Shown here: one piece after another, positions 17,559 to 26,527 of the stretch | Layout: each line of letters opens with the position of its first letter | Numbering within the stretch: the first letter of the stretch is position 1 | NCBI GenBank assembly: GCA_051748085.1 | Contig: JBNJHA010000004.1 | Location: 9,548-73,547 of the forward strand | Direction of reading: 5' to 3' | Source: CAYNNQ01 sp051748085 | Lineage (GTDB): Bacteria; Desulfobacterota; Desulfovibrionia; Desulfovibrionales; Desulfonatronovibrionaceae | Length of the DNA: 64,000 nt | Program-made: the position numbers and the translations under genes | The notes under the pieces: model-generated | Seen by the model: the letters and a program-made list of their open reading frames with translations, nothing else | Databases searched by the model: none | What the model was told of the DNA's origin: nothing

Positions 17559-18319
17559 GAAACGAGCACCTCCTTGGCCAGCAGTTCATATTCCTTGGTT
17601 CCCCGGCTTTCCGGGGCATATTTATTGATCACCATGCCCCTGGCGCTGGCTTCCCTGAATTTGGTATCCGTATTAATGACCGTCTCGAAAAGACGGCCTT
17701 TTAACTTTTTGCGCAACAGGTTCAATACTCGACGGCACGCTCCCGCCCGACGATCATACATTGTGGCCAACGCCCTGAACTTAATTGGACTCTTCAAAGC
17801 CCTGTTCAACAGGCGCATGGTTTCAAAAATCAATTTCAGTCCGTGCAAAGCCAGAAAATCGGTTTGAATGGGTATAATAACCATATCGGAAGCTACTAAG
17901 GCATTTATAAGGATAATCCCCATATGCGGCGGACAATCGATTATCACAAAATCATATTCATTCTTTACTTTGAGCAGCCAATTACGCAGAATTACGCCTT
18001 TGCCGGTTGTCTCATGCAGATCCGCTTCCACATCCGAAAGCCTGATATGGCTGGAGACAAAAGAAAAAGGCCTGCTACCTTTCGGCTCGATAATAATCTT
18101 TTCCGGATCGATATTTCCCTTTGCAGCAAAAACATCCTTTATCGTGAAGCGCATATTTTCGGGATAAAGCGCCATATGGATCGAAGCGCATGCATGCGGA
18201 TCCATATCCACCAGCAATACTTTCTTGCCCATATCCGAAAAGGCCGCGCCCAGACTCAGGGCGGTGGTCGTCTTGCCCACTCCGCCTTTCTGATTTGCTA
18301 TGGCCAGAACTTTACCCAT
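17555..18319 (-). CDS. ParA/MinD-type ATPase of the chemosensory cluster
   Basis: 254 residues with the deviant Walker A NQKGGVGKTTT at the N-terminus, a Walker A' LLVDMDPHACAS and a Walker B VIIDCPPHMG. These place it in the Soj/ParA group. Embedded between a PilZ gene and cheW without a ParB partner, it resembles the ParC-type ATPases that position chemosensory arrays. That role is inferred from context. ATG 18319 (MGKVLAIANQ) is chosen over the frame start at 18337, since the family begins just before the Walker loop. Confidence 0.88.
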   Translation of the reverse strand: MGKVLAIANQKGGVGKTTTALSLGAAFSDMGKKVLLVDMDPHACASIHMALYPENMRFTIKDVFAAKGNIDPEKIIIEPKGSRPFSFVSSHIRLSDVEADLHETTGKGVILRNWLLKVKNEYDFVIIDCPPHMGIILINALVASDMVIIPIQTDFLALHGLKLIFETMRLLNRALKSPIKFRALATMYDRRAGACRRVLNLLRKKLKGRLFETVINTDTKFREASARGMVINKYAPESRGTKEYELLAKEVLVS

Positions 18320-18343
18320 CAGAACCCTATCCCGCAAGACCTG

Positions 18344-18727
18344 TTATAAATTATCGAGCAAAACATGATATAACGCTTTCCAATCATCTTCATCCACATC
18401 CAGAAATTTTATTCCGACCTCATAACGTGCTTCAAAATCCAGATTCCTTACCCAGGCTACCTTGGCCACGGCCTTTAATTTCTGGGAGGTAGCGCTTTCA
18501 AACACCTTAAAATATCCGGGGTGAAACTTATTCAGGCGCGGAATAGATATTTCAACATGCAACTTCTGATCCTCCTCCACGCGCGCAAAGGATTGAACCC
18601 GCATGCCTCCACAACTGATATCCACGCAATCCAATTCTATTTTTTTTTGCCCGGACAGGGGAAAGGCCAGTTTGCGCATACTGACCCGATAATTTTTGGG
18701 CAACCGGACAAACTCACGACGTTCCAA
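18344..18727 (-). CDS. PilZ domain protein
   Basis: 127 residues. The N-terminal MERREFVRLP has the arginine-rich start of PilZ domains and the middle DCVDISCGGMRVQS is the (D/N)xSxxG second motif, so cyclic di-GMP binding is plausible. A beta-barrel body follows (VAKVAWVRNL, YEVGIKFLDV). The start is TTG 18727 with GGGGA about eight bases upstream; the nearby ATG is in another frame. It lies between cheR and parA and may link cyclic di-GMP level, possibly lowered by the HD-GYP protein of the same operon, to the array. Confidence 0.85.
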   Translation of the reverse strand: MERREFVRLPKNYRVSMRKLAFPLSGQKKIELDCVDISCGGMRVQSFARVEEDQKLHVEISIPRLNKFHPGYFKVFESATSQKLKAVAKVAWVRNLDFEARYEVGIKFLDVDEDDWKALYHVLLDNL

Positions 18728-18745
18728 ATTTGCATCCCCAATTAG

Positions 18746-19624
18746 TTAATTTTTCTGATAGACTATCGCACCTGGATGATGAAGCGGTGTAAACGCCCTG
18801 GAAATGTTATGCAACGACTCCGAATGTCCGATAAAAAGATAGCCGCCCGAAAAAAGATTGTCATAAAATGAATTTATGACATTTTTCTTCATTTCATCGT
18901 CAAAATAAATAATAACATTGCGGCAAAATATTATATGGGAATGAGCAATCCTCTTTACCTGAAAACGGTCGCTCAAATTCAGTTGTCCGAATTTAACCAG
19001 CTTTTTTATATTCGGGTCAATGCTGTACTTTCCCGGTCCCTCGTCTTGAAAATATTTTCTTATTATCTCTTCCGGCGTTGTCCGGAGAGTATATTTGGTA
19101 TAAATGCCTCTTTGCGCGCTTTTCAGGACTGCCGGCGAAAGATCGCTGGCATTAATGGAGATATCCCATTGGGATATCTCCCTGCCCAGGACCTCATTCA
19201 AAATAATGCCTAAAGTATAAGGTTCTTCTCCGGTTGAACAGCCAGCGGACCAGATATTGAGCCTTTTGTCCTTATCCCGGCGCAGGGCATTCAAAACATC
19301 GGGAAGAATCTTGTCTTGAAAAACGGCTAATTGCGGAGGATTACGAAAAAAGCTGGTTTCGTTCGTGGTGATGACCTCAAACAATTTGGACAATTCCTGT
19401 TTGCGCCCGGGATCATATTTTAAAAAATAATAATATTCGCCGAAATTTTTAAGATTCAACTCCTTCAATCGGTTAGCCAACCGATTTTCCAATAAATACT
19501 TGCGATTTTCCCGGATATAAATCCCGCTTTGAGCGTATATAAAATCACGCAAAAAACAAAATTCGTCATCTGTAATTTTCAGGTCCTGCCTGAGGGTTAT
19601 CGTCTTGGAAAAAAGAGGCATCAT
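18746..19624 (-). CDS. cheR: Chemotaxis receptor methyltransferase CheR
   Basis: 292 residues. An N-terminal helical domain (FCFLRDFIYAQSGI, FGEYYYFLKYD, then TTNETSFFRNP) is followed by the SAM-binding fold (IWSAGCSTGEEPYTLG near 125-140, INASDLSPAVL) and the C-terminal FCRNVIIYFDDEMKK and YLFIGHSESL. It methylates glutamates of chemoreceptors with SAM. It starts four bases after the HEAT-protein stop. No receptor gene is in the window, so its substrates lie elsewhere. Confidence 0.95.
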   Translation of the reverse strand: MMPLFSKTITLRQDLKITDDEFCFLRDFIYAQSGIYIRENRKYLLENRLANRLKELNLKNFGEYYYFLKYDPGRKQELSKLFEVITTNETSFFRNPPQLAVFQDKILPDVLNALRRDKDKRLNIWSAGCSTGEEPYTLGIILNEVLGREISQWDISINASDLSPAVLKSAQRGIYTKYTLRTTPEEIIRKYFQDEGPGKYSIDPNIKKLVKFGQLNLSDRFQVKRIAHSHIIFCRNVIIYFDDEMKKNVINSFYDNLFSGGYLFIGHSESLHNISRAFTPLHHPGAIVYQKN

Positions 19625-19627
19625 TAC

Positions 19628-21559
19628 TTAGTCCGCCATATTTTCCTGTATCTTGTCCAAAGCGCGTTCCGCCATTTCCTGAATTTCTTCGTCCTCTTGC
19701 TTTAATAATTCCAATAGCGCCCTGAAGGCTTCCTCGCCTCCCATTTCGCCCAGAGTTTCAACAACCTTGAGCCGGACCATCGTTGAATCATCATTCAGAT
19801 ATTCAACAATCTCGGGGACAATGGACAAGTCGCCTTTTTCCCCGAGCGCCTCGACCGCCCTTAAACGAACCCACTCATCCTCATCACCCAGCATTTTAAT
19901 CAAATAAGGAATCGATTCCTGGCGACGGCATTCTCCAAACATTTCCACCAATGTCAGACGGACATCGCGATTTTCATCGTCCAGAAGAGGCACCAGCATT
20001 TCAAGGGTTTTTCCGTCTTCAAAACATAGAGAGGCAATCGCTTCCATAGCCAATTGACGGATATTCGGAACTTCGTCACGCAAAGCGTTCTGCAGCAATT
20101 GTTTATTTTCCCTTATTCCGATCCTTCCAAAGGCGTATACAGCCATAAGTCGCGAAGTCGCATCCGGGGATTCGGCCATTTTCCGGAAACGCCGCATCAC
20201 ATCCTCTCCTCCGATATTCAAGACCGCATCCAGTGCGGTTTCCTTTACGTCGTCCCACGCATGGTTTAAAAAAGGCATTATAATACTCGCGGCGTCAGCA
20301 TCCCGACAATTTTCGCCTATAAAACGCAGAGCATTTTTTAAGACATCGCCGTCTTCATGTTCATCCAAAACTTTTATAAAAAATTCCCTGCTCCCCTGAT
20401 AACCGATTTTGCACAAAACAGCGCTTATCTCCCGCTGCAAATCCCGGCCCTTGTCCCAAAAGGACCGCACCAGGTACTGTGCGCATTCGTCAGTCCCTAT
20501 CCGGGACATGACGTCCACGGCAACAAAACTAAGCGCCTCTTCGCTGCTGAAAAGGGCGTCCTTCAAAGCCGCACTCATTCCAATTTCAGCCAGGGCGTTG
20601 ATCATCATTTCCCGGCGTTCTTCCTGAATGTCCGAATCCAGCCGGGCCGCCATCTTCAAAATCAGAGCGCTGCCCCTTTCTCCCCCGACGCTGCTTATTC
20701 CCTTTACCGCCGCGTCCTGTATTTCCTCATCGTCATCATGAATAGCAACCAGCAGATATTCCTTAAATTTTTCCTTTTCCGTTTCGGAAAGATAATTCAG
20801 GGCCTTGCCTCCGAGAATATTAACCACGGCCTTGATTATCTTGTTGCGCATAGCCGTATCCAGGTCACTATCCAGTTTTTTCAAAAGCATGGGCACGGCC
20901 TTGATATTTCCCATCTCTCCCAACGCGTCGACAATCATCGAACTGACTAAATCCGTTGAACTGTCCAGCGCGGAAACCAGCGCGTTGATGGAAGATTCAT
21001 CCCGTATCTTGAGCAGAGCCTCGATAAGCGCAAATTGAACCCACTCTTCATCTTCAAGGGCCTGATTCAGAGCTTCCACCGCTTCCTTTCGTCTGAGATC
21101 GCCAAGACTCACCGCGGCCTGATAGCGTACGTTCACATCCGGGTCCTTCAATAACGCCTCGGATAACGGCCCCAAAGCCATATAGGAAGCACTTGAACCT
21201 AAAATATCGGCGGCAAAGATGCGGATATCAACATCATCGCTTTCCAAAAGCTTTATGATCGAATTCATATCGGCATAACCCACATGACGCAAAATATCCA
21301 TGGACAGATTGCGCACGGAAGCCGAATTATCGGCAAGCAGTGGAACGAGGCCAACTACAGTTTCCTTTCCGCCGATCTTGCGCAGAGCCATGTCCGCGGC
21401 TTCCTGAACCCCGATATTCGGACTGCGCAACAATTGCACCAAAAACGGCACACTTTGCTTGTCTTCATAGTCCCGGGCAGCAAAAGCCGCCTCTCGCTGT
21501 TTCTCCGAATCTCCGCTCTGTAGTTGTTCAATAATTTTATCTGAAACGGATTGCTGCAT
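19628..21559 (-). CDS. HEAT-repeat scaffold protein of the chemosensory operon
   Basis: 643 residues built almost wholly of HEAT-type helical pairs of about 30 residues, seen as repeated VRxxAVEALGxxG and VPxLxxxLxDxD patterns from residue 10 to 640. It is strongly acidic. There is no catalytic motif, signal peptide or membrane segment. Between cheB and cheR it probably acts as a protein-protein scaffold. A distant relation to phycobilisome-lyase-like HEAT proteins is a family resemblance only. ATG 21559 follows GGAG. Confidence 0.85.
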   Translation of the reverse strand: MQQSVSDKIIEQLQSGDSEKQREAAFAARDYEDKQSVPFLVQLLRSPNIGVQEAADMALRKIGGKETVVGLVPLLADNSASVRNLSMDILRHVGYADMNSIIKLLESDDVDIRIFAADILGSSASYMALGPLSEALLKDPDVNVRYQAAVSLGDLRRKEAVEALNQALEDEEWVQFALIEALLKIRDESSINALVSALDSSTDLVSSMIVDALGEMGNIKAVPMLLKKLDSDLDTAMRNKIIKAVVNILGGKALNYLSETEKEKFKEYLLVAIHDDDEEIQDAAVKGISSVGGERGSALILKMAARLDSDIQEERREMMINALAEIGMSAALKDALFSSEEALSFVAVDVMSRIGTDECAQYLVRSFWDKGRDLQREISAVLCKIGYQGSREFFIKVLDEHEDGDVLKNALRFIGENCRDADAASIIMPFLNHAWDDVKETALDAVLNIGGEDVMRRFRKMAESPDATSRLMAVYAFGRIGIRENKQLLQNALRDEVPNIRQLAMEAIASLCFEDGKTLEMLVPLLDDENRDVRLTLVEMFGECRRQESIPYLIKMLGDEDEWVRLRAVEALGEKGDLSIVPEIVEYLNDDSTMVRLKVVETLGEMGGEEAFRALLELLKQEDEEIQEMAERALDKIQENMAD

Positions 21560-21755
21560 ATCCAGACTCCATACCTTTTATAGCTTCCTGACAGGCACCG
21601 GCATTAAAAAACAACAGCCTGTCGCTCCTGCCGGTCAAAACAAATAAAAAAACCGGCGGATTTGGGTTCGGCAATAATTATATTTATCTCCGACTTAAAT
21701 TGGCAAACAAACAATTGGTCGGGCTGCTGAAAACAAAAAACTTTCCCGGAGCAAT

Positions 21756-22820
21756 CTAGCTGTAAAGAGAGGCCGCTATTTCCTTGGCCATTTCCTCCAG
21801 GGAAACAATGCCGTCAGCCAGCCCCTCATCAACTATGGCTTTGGGCATGCCGTAAACAACGCAGGTTTCCTCGCTCTGGGCCAGGGCCTTGCCTCCGCGT
21901 TCCTTCAACTCGCGTATTCCAATCTGCCCGTCGTTGCCCATGCCGGTCAGAATGACACCAACCCCTCTGGCTCCAACCGCTTTGCCCACGGAGGACATAA
22001 GCACATTTACCGAAGGCCGGTACAAAGCATCCTGGGGTTCATCACTAACCACTACGTCTATCCGGCTCACCTTTTGTTCAATAGTCAGATGTTTTCCGCC
22101 GGGAGAAACAAAGACCTTTCCCGGCTTTAATACATCCCTTTCGCCGGCTTCCCGCACCTCAAGCTGGCAACTCTCGTTCAAACGCCGGGCAAAAGGGCCG
22201 GTAAAGGCCTTAGGCATATGCTGAGCGATCAATATGCCGGCCGGAAAATTCTCCGGAAGTTCAGAAAGGATACGCTGCACCACCGGAGGGCCGCCGGTGG
22301 AAACACCAATGGCGACAACATCCCTTAGCTGCCTGCCCTTTTTCCTGAATTCCACAACCTTGCGCCGAGCCGGTTCAGTCCTTTTTTCCCGGGATCTACT
22401 CAACCGCGTCGGCTGAGGACGCATCTTGCGCTTAGCGACTATCTTTACTTTTTTACGCAAATCATCTTCAATTTTGACGATATCCAGACTGACCTTGGAA
22501 AGCTGCTTGGGAATAAAATCAACCGCGCCATATTCCATGGCCTTAAGAGTAGCTTCAGCGCCTTCAGTTGTCAGGGAACTGACCATCAAAACCGGCCGGG
22601 GCATTTCCATCATTATATGCTTGAGGGCTGTCAATCCGTCCATTTTGGGCATTTCTATATCCAAAGTCACGACATGTGGATCATGCTTTCGGATCATCTC
22701 CAGTCCTTCTTCACCATTCCTGGCCATTGCAACGACCTCAATCTCCGGATCCTTGGCCAGCATAGTGCTTATAGCCTTGCGCATAAAGGCGGAATCATCG
22801 ACAACCACGACTTTGATCAT
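21756..22820 (-). CDS. cheB: Chemotaxis methylesterase/deamidase CheB
   Basis: 354 residues. The N-terminal receiver has Asp8-Asp9 and phospho-acceptor Asp54 (TLDIEMPKMDG). A basic linker of about 40 residues leads to the esterase with catalytic Ser174 (GVSTGGP), His201 (QHMPK) and Asp297 (GMGNDG). It removes methyl groups from receptors when phosphorylated by CheA. It lies between the HD-GYP gene (36-base spacer) and the HEAT gene. The 196-base spacer to the HEAT gene contains a GCCGGT / ACCGGC inverted repeat. Confidence 0.96.
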   Translation of the reverse strand: MIKVVVVDDSAFMRKAISTMLAKDPEIEVVAMARNGEEGLEMIRKHDPHVVTLDIEMPKMDGLTALKHIMMEMPRPVLMVSSLTTEGAEATLKAMEYGAVDFIPKQLSKVSLDIVKIEDDLRKKVKIVAKRKMRPQPTRLSRSREKRTEPARRKVVEFRKKGRQLRDVVAIGVSTGGPPVVQRILSELPENFPAGILIAQHMPKAFTGPFARRLNESCQLEVREAGERDVLKPGKVFVSPGGKHLTIEQKVSRIDVVVSDEPQDALYRPSVNVLMSSVGKAVGARGVGVILTGMGNDGQIGIRELKERGGKALAQSEETCVVYGMPKAIVDEGLADGIVSLEEMAKEIAASLYS

Positions 22821-22856
22821 CTACTGCTGCTCCTGAAATAAATAACCATGAAACAA

Positions 22857-24416
22857 TTATACCTTGCCGAACAATTCACGTATTCCGGAAAAACTGTTTT
22901 CCAGCAAACTGTCTGAATCATTGGAACGTACAAAATCAAGCCATGTATCCACCAAGTCCTTTTGCCATTGTGTGCCCGCCCCGCTTTCCATAATGACTTC
23001 AACCTTGTCCATGGGCAAAGCCTTTCTGTAAGCACGATCCGAGGTCATGGCCTCAAACGCGTCCACCACACTTATCAAACGGGCAAGAAAAGGTATCTGC
23101 TCGCCTTCTAATCCGTCCGGATAACCGCTGCCATCAATCTGTTCGTGATGATGATAGACTATGGGCAGAATTTTTTTAAGACTCCAGACTTGGGCTAGAA
23201 TGTCCCGACCTATTCCGGGATGCTTCTTCATCACCTTGAATTCTTCTTCGGTAAGCTTGTCCGGTTTGTTCAAAATATGGTCCGGAACGCCGATTTTCCC
23301 AATATCATGCAGGACTCCGGCAATATAAATGGTTTCCAGTTCCTTGCTTGTAAGCCCCAGTTGCATGCCCAATTTCAAGCCGTAATTGGCGACTCTTTCC
23401 GAATGTCCCTTGGTATAGACGTCTTTTACTTCAACGGCCGTGGCGTAAGAACGAATTATATCCAGATTCAAATCCTGCATTCTTGCATACATCTGTGCAT
23501 TTTGAATAGCAGTGGCCACATGCGAGGCAAAAACAGCCAGCAATTGCACATCCGAGTAATTAAACGGGCCGCTTTTTTCCTCGCGGACCAGAGAAATAAC
23601 CCCGAGTGGTTTGCCTTGCGACACCAGGGGGACTATCATCAATGAATAAGGGAACTTGTCTTTGGCCAATGAATAATTTTCCGGGAAATTATACTGGTCA
23701 ACCAGCTTGGACTGTCCGTTTTGCAATGCTTCCATTGAAAGTTTACGCACAAAAGAAAAAATTTCCTGGCTGGTGCGAAAGATCACCCCTCGTATAATAT
23801 TGCTGATGCTGTGATCTTTTTCTTGTTTCAAAAACAGACAGGAACTGTCCGGTTTAAAATTCTTCTGGACATGACTTATAAATTCATAGGAAATGGACTT
23901 CAGGTCGAGTTGCGCGTTCAAGGCATTGCTCAAATTCAGCATACGCACAATATTGCCCAACCTCTTGTGTTCCAAGCGGGATTTTCTGTTCCCAAGAACC
24001 TTGTTCACCTTGACCAGAAGATGATTTATATTGAATGGCTTGGGCAAATAATCGGAAGCGCCGAGTTTCATACATTCAACAGCCGTCTCTATGGTCCCGA
24101 ACCCGGTCATGACCAGGAAATCAATATCGAATTCACGCGCCCTGACTTCCTTAAGCAGGTCAATACCGCTCATATTGGGCATGCGCAGATCGGAAACTAT
24201 AAGATCTATCTCCGGATGCTGAATCAGATATTTTAAGGCATGCTGACCATCTTCGGCCAACGCGACCTTATGGCCTTCATCCTCAAGCGCATCCTGGCAA
24301 ATTTCTCTCAGACTTTCTTCATCATCGACAACCAGAATACGCGCAAAAGAATCCTGCTCCTGAGAATTATCTTCTATATTAACTTTTTCATCTTTTGTTT
24401 TATCCGAATAGCGCAT
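22857..24416 (-). CDS. Receiver-GAF-HD-GYP cyclic di-GMP phosphodiesterase
   Basis: 519 residues: receiver domain with phospho-Asp76 (VSDLRMP), a GAF-like domain (about 165-305), and an HD-GYP domain with HD at 370-371 (LHDIGKIGVPD) and GYP at 431-433 (DGSGYPDGLEG). HD-GYP proteins hydrolyse cyclic di-GMP to pGpG or GMP. Phosphorylation, perhaps by CheA, would gate activity. First gene of the chemosensory operon; ATG 24416 has GGGAGGA upstream. Sharing the operon with a PilZ gene suggests a local cyclic di-GMP circuit. Confidence 0.93.
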   Translation of the reverse strand: MRYSDKTKDEKVNIEDNSQEQDSFARILVVDDEESLREICQDALEDEGHKVALAEDGQHALKYLIQHPEIDLIVSDLRMPNMSGIDLLKEVRAREFDIDFLVMTGFGTIETAVECMKLGASDYLPKPFNINHLLVKVNKVLGNRKSRLEHKRLGNIVRMLNLSNALNAQLDLKSISYEFISHVQKNFKPDSSCLFLKQEKDHSISNIIRGVIFRTSQEIFSFVRKLSMEALQNGQSKLVDQYNFPENYSLAKDKFPYSLMIVPLVSQGKPLGVISLVREEKSGPFNYSDVQLLAVFASHVATAIQNAQMYARMQDLNLDIIRSYATAVEVKDVYTKGHSERVANYGLKLGMQLGLTSKELETIYIAGVLHDIGKIGVPDHILNKPDKLTEEEFKVMKKHPGIGRDILAQVWSLKKILPIVYHHHEQIDGSGYPDGLEGEQIPFLARLISVVDAFEAMTSDRAYRKALPMDKVEVIMESGAGTQWQKDLVDTWLDFVRSNDSDSLLENSFSGIRELFGKV

Positions 24417-24469
24417 CTAAAAAAATCCTCCCGGATACAAATAATTCCTAAAAAACTTACAAAAAATAC

Positions 24470-24498
24470 TTGCCCCTGAACTCAAGATGATATAGATA
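24470..24498 (+). promoter_or_regulatory. Putative tRNA-Pro promoter
   Basis: TTGCCC at 24470-24475, a 15-base spacer and TATAGATA at 24491-24498, 22 bases before the tRNA. The upstream region of tRNA-Arg has the same layout (TTGACC, 15 bases, TATAGATA), which supports both. Confidence 0.45.
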
Positions 24499-24512
24499 TC
24501 CCCTCTGATTGA

Positions 24513-24590
24513 CGGGATGTGGCTCAGTCTGGCTAGAGCGCAGCGTTCGGGACGCTGAAATCGCAGGTTCGAATCCTGCCATCCCGACCA
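24513..24590 (+). tRNA. tRNA-Pro(CGG)
   Basis: Acceptor stem CGGGATG / CATCCCG, D-arm GGCTCAGTCTGGCTAGAGC, anticodon stem CAGCG / CGCTG with loop TTCGGGA (anticodon CGG), T-arm GCAGGTTCGAATCCTGC and an encoded ACCA end. 78 bases. Confidence 0.95.
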
Positions 24591-24597
24591 TGAATTC

Positions 24598-24630
24598 AAA
24601 AGGTTGCGAGCATTCGCGACCTTTTTTATT
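24598..24630 (+). terminator. Rho-independent terminator after tRNA-Pro
   Basis: AAAGGTTGCGA / TCGCGACCTTT stem with a GCAT loop and a T tract, beginning eight bases after the tRNA. Confidence 0.85.
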
Positions 24631-24735
24631 TTTTACGCCCGCCCGGAAATGACTCGACTCGTTTCCACATATTCGTATTATATAACTTGATAACGAAAAT
24701 GTTGGCCATTGAAAAGAAAAAAAACAGCCAAAAAT

Positions 24736-24769
24736 AAATCTCCTTGCATATAAGCATGCAAAGAGATTT
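24736..24769. terminator. Inverted repeat, probable bidirectional terminator
   Basis: AAATCTCCTTGCAT and ATGCAAAGAGATTT form a 14-bp stem with one mismatch around a 6-base loop. It lies between tRNA-Pro (plus) and the 3' end of ugd (minus), so it could end ugd transcription, but it lacks a long T run. Confidence 0.45.
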
Positions 24770-24859
24770 AAAATTTCACTCTACCCACTGACACTAACCT
24801 TAAATTCTTATATTAAATTACCAATTAGACTGAACAAATTCTGATATAAAAATTAATGA

Positions 24860-24903
24860 TAACTATTTGGCATAGTAAAAAGTTCACTGGCGAACAAATA
24901 CGA
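24860..24903. repeat. Family A element, short degenerate copy
   Basis: TAACTATTTGGCATAG, AAAAAGTTCACTGG and CGAACAAATACG match the left end, centre and right end of the short form. It abuts the 3' end of ugd. Confidence 0.6.
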
Positions 24904-24904
24904 A

Positions 24905-26242
24905 TTAACCATAAAAACGCTTGCCGATGCAAAAATAGGCAAACCCCATGCTGCCCAGCGCATCCGGCTGATAAAGATTGCGACCGTCAAAAACAACCGG
25001 GGCATTGAGACTTTTTTTAAGACTATCAAAATCAGGGTTTCTGAACTGATTCCATTCAGTAAGCACGGCCAAGGCATCGGCCTGATCTAAAACAGCGTAT
25101 TGATCGTCTTCAATACTGACCAGATCACTTCCAGCAAATCTTTCCCGGGCCCGCTCTCCGGCTATGGGGTCAAAGGCTTTGACCCGCATTCCCTTGGAGA
25201 CCAGAATATCGATAATCCTTAATGCCGGTGCCTCGCGCAAATCATCCGTATTGGCCTTAAACGCCAAGCCCCAGACGGCCAGGGTTTTTCCGCGGACACC
25301 GCCCTGATTATCGAAATAATCCAGAATCTTCCCGGCCAGTACTTCTTTTTGCGCATCATTAACACAGTCTACGGCTTCCAGAAGCTTTGCCGGAAAATCA
25401 GCCTGCCTGGCCGTATTTATAAGCGCCTTGACATCTTTTGGAAAACATGAACCACCGTATCCTATTCCCGGATATATAAAATGATAGCCAATGCGGTGGT
25501 CCGAACCTATACCCTGCCGGACATCCCGAATATCGGCGCCGACTTTTTCACACAAATTGGCCATCTCATTTATAAACGAAATCTTGGTCGCCAACATGCA
25601 ATTGGCGGCATATTTTGTCATTTCCGCACTCCTGACGGACATGACCATAAGCTTGTCCCGGCTCCGGGCGAAAGGGGCATAGAGAGTCCGCAGAAGCTCG
25701 GCCGTGCGGACATTATCCGTACCGACCACTACCCGATCCGGTTTCATAAAATCATTTACCGCGTCGCCTTCCTTCAAAAATTCCGGATTGGAAACCACAT
25801 CAAATTCACTTTCCATATTTCTTTTTTTCAATTCGGAACTGATTATTTGCCGAACTTTATCCGCAGTACCCACGGGGACAGTCGATTTATCCACGACTAT
25901 CTTATAGTCATGCATAGTTCGACCGACATCTTCGGCCACCTGATATACATAGGACAAATCAGCTCCGCCATCCGCGCCACAGGGAGTGCCCACGCATACG
26001 AAAACAAATAGAGCGTTTTCCAGTCCCTGCGCCAGTTCAGTCGTAAAGTGCAGTCGCCCCTGGGCGGTGTTGCGCTTGACTAATTCTTCAAGGCCGGGCT
26101 CAAAAATATGCACTTCGCCGTTTTTCAGCCTGTCGACTATGGCCGGGTTTATATCCACGCAATACACATTATTGCCCATCTCGGAAAAACAGGCGGCGGT
26201 GACCAAACCAACATATCCGGTACCTACGATACAAATATCCAT
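24905..26242 (-). CDS. ugd: UDP-glucose 6-dehydrogenase
   Basis: 445 residues: N-terminal Rossmann domain (ICIVGTGYVGLVTAACF), the central dimerisation helix, the catalytic cysteine in GYGGSCFPKD (near 265) and the C-terminal UDP-binding domain (GLAFKANTDDLREAPA, FDPIAGERA). It oxidises UDP-glucose to UDP-glucuronate with two NAD+, feeding surface polysaccharide synthesis. ATG 26242 (MDICIVG) follows AAGGAG and is preferred over the frame start at 26263. The gene stands alone between two tRNA genes. Confidence 0.95.
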   Translation of the reverse strand: MDICIVGTGYVGLVTAACFSEMGNNVYCVDINPAIVDRLKNGEVHIFEPGLEELVKRNTAQGRLHFTTELAQGLENALFVFVCVGTPCGADGGADLSYVYQVAEDVGRTMHDYKIVVDKSTVPVGTADKVRQIISSELKKRNMESEFDVVSNPEFLKEGDAVNDFMKPDRVVVGTDNVRTAELLRTLYAPFARSRDKLMVMSVRSAEMTKYAANCMLATKISFINEMANLCEKVGADIRDVRQGIGSDHRIGYHFIYPGIGYGGSCFPKDVKALINTARQADFPAKLLEAVDCVNDAQKEVLAGKILDYFDNQGGVRGKTLAVWGLAFKANTDDLREAPALRIIDILVSKGMRVKAFDPIAGERARERFAGSDLVSIEDDQYAVLDQADALAVLTEWNQFRNPDFDSLKKSLNAPVVFDGRNLYQPDALGSMGFAYFCIGKRFYG

Positions 26243-26380
26243 ATAAAACAATTCTCCTTGCACATTCTTTTGCCGGCCATATTTTCTAACGGCCGGATTT
26301 CCTGAAAAAAGGACCTATATACAATCAGGCCAAAAAGCAATAGAGTACTGCTTGGAACGTAAAATCAAAGTTCATCAACC

Positions 26381-26409
26381 TTGACCGCGCCGGACAAAAA
26401 TTATAGATA
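26381..26409 (+). promoter_or_regulatory. Putative tRNA-Arg promoter
   Basis: TTGACC at 26381-26386, a 15-base spacer and TATAGATA at 26402-26409, 18 bases before the tRNA. Same layout as upstream of tRNA-Pro. Confidence 0.45.
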
Positions 26410-26419
26410 CCTCCGGCAG

Positions 26420-26496
26420 GCGCCCGTAGCTCAGTTGGATAGAGCAGGAGCCTTCTAAGCTCTTGGCCGGGGGTTCGAATCCTCCCGGGCGCACCA
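26420..26496 (+). tRNA. tRNA-Arg(TCT)
   Basis: Acceptor stem GCGCCCG / CGGGCGC, D-arm AGCTCAGTTGGATAGAGC, anticodon loop CTTCTAA (anticodon TCT), T-arm GGGGGTTCGAATCCTCC and encoded CCA. The encoded CACCA plus As pairs with a family A right-end remnant directly downstream (TTTGGTGAAC, 26504-26513). Confidence 0.95.
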
Positions 26497-26527
26497 AAAA
26501 AATTTGGTGAACAAACACAAAAAAATA

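Noticed and set aside
17028..17867. A 279-codon open frame on the plus strand
   Set aside because: It is antisense to cheW and parA, with no recognisable domain or binding site.
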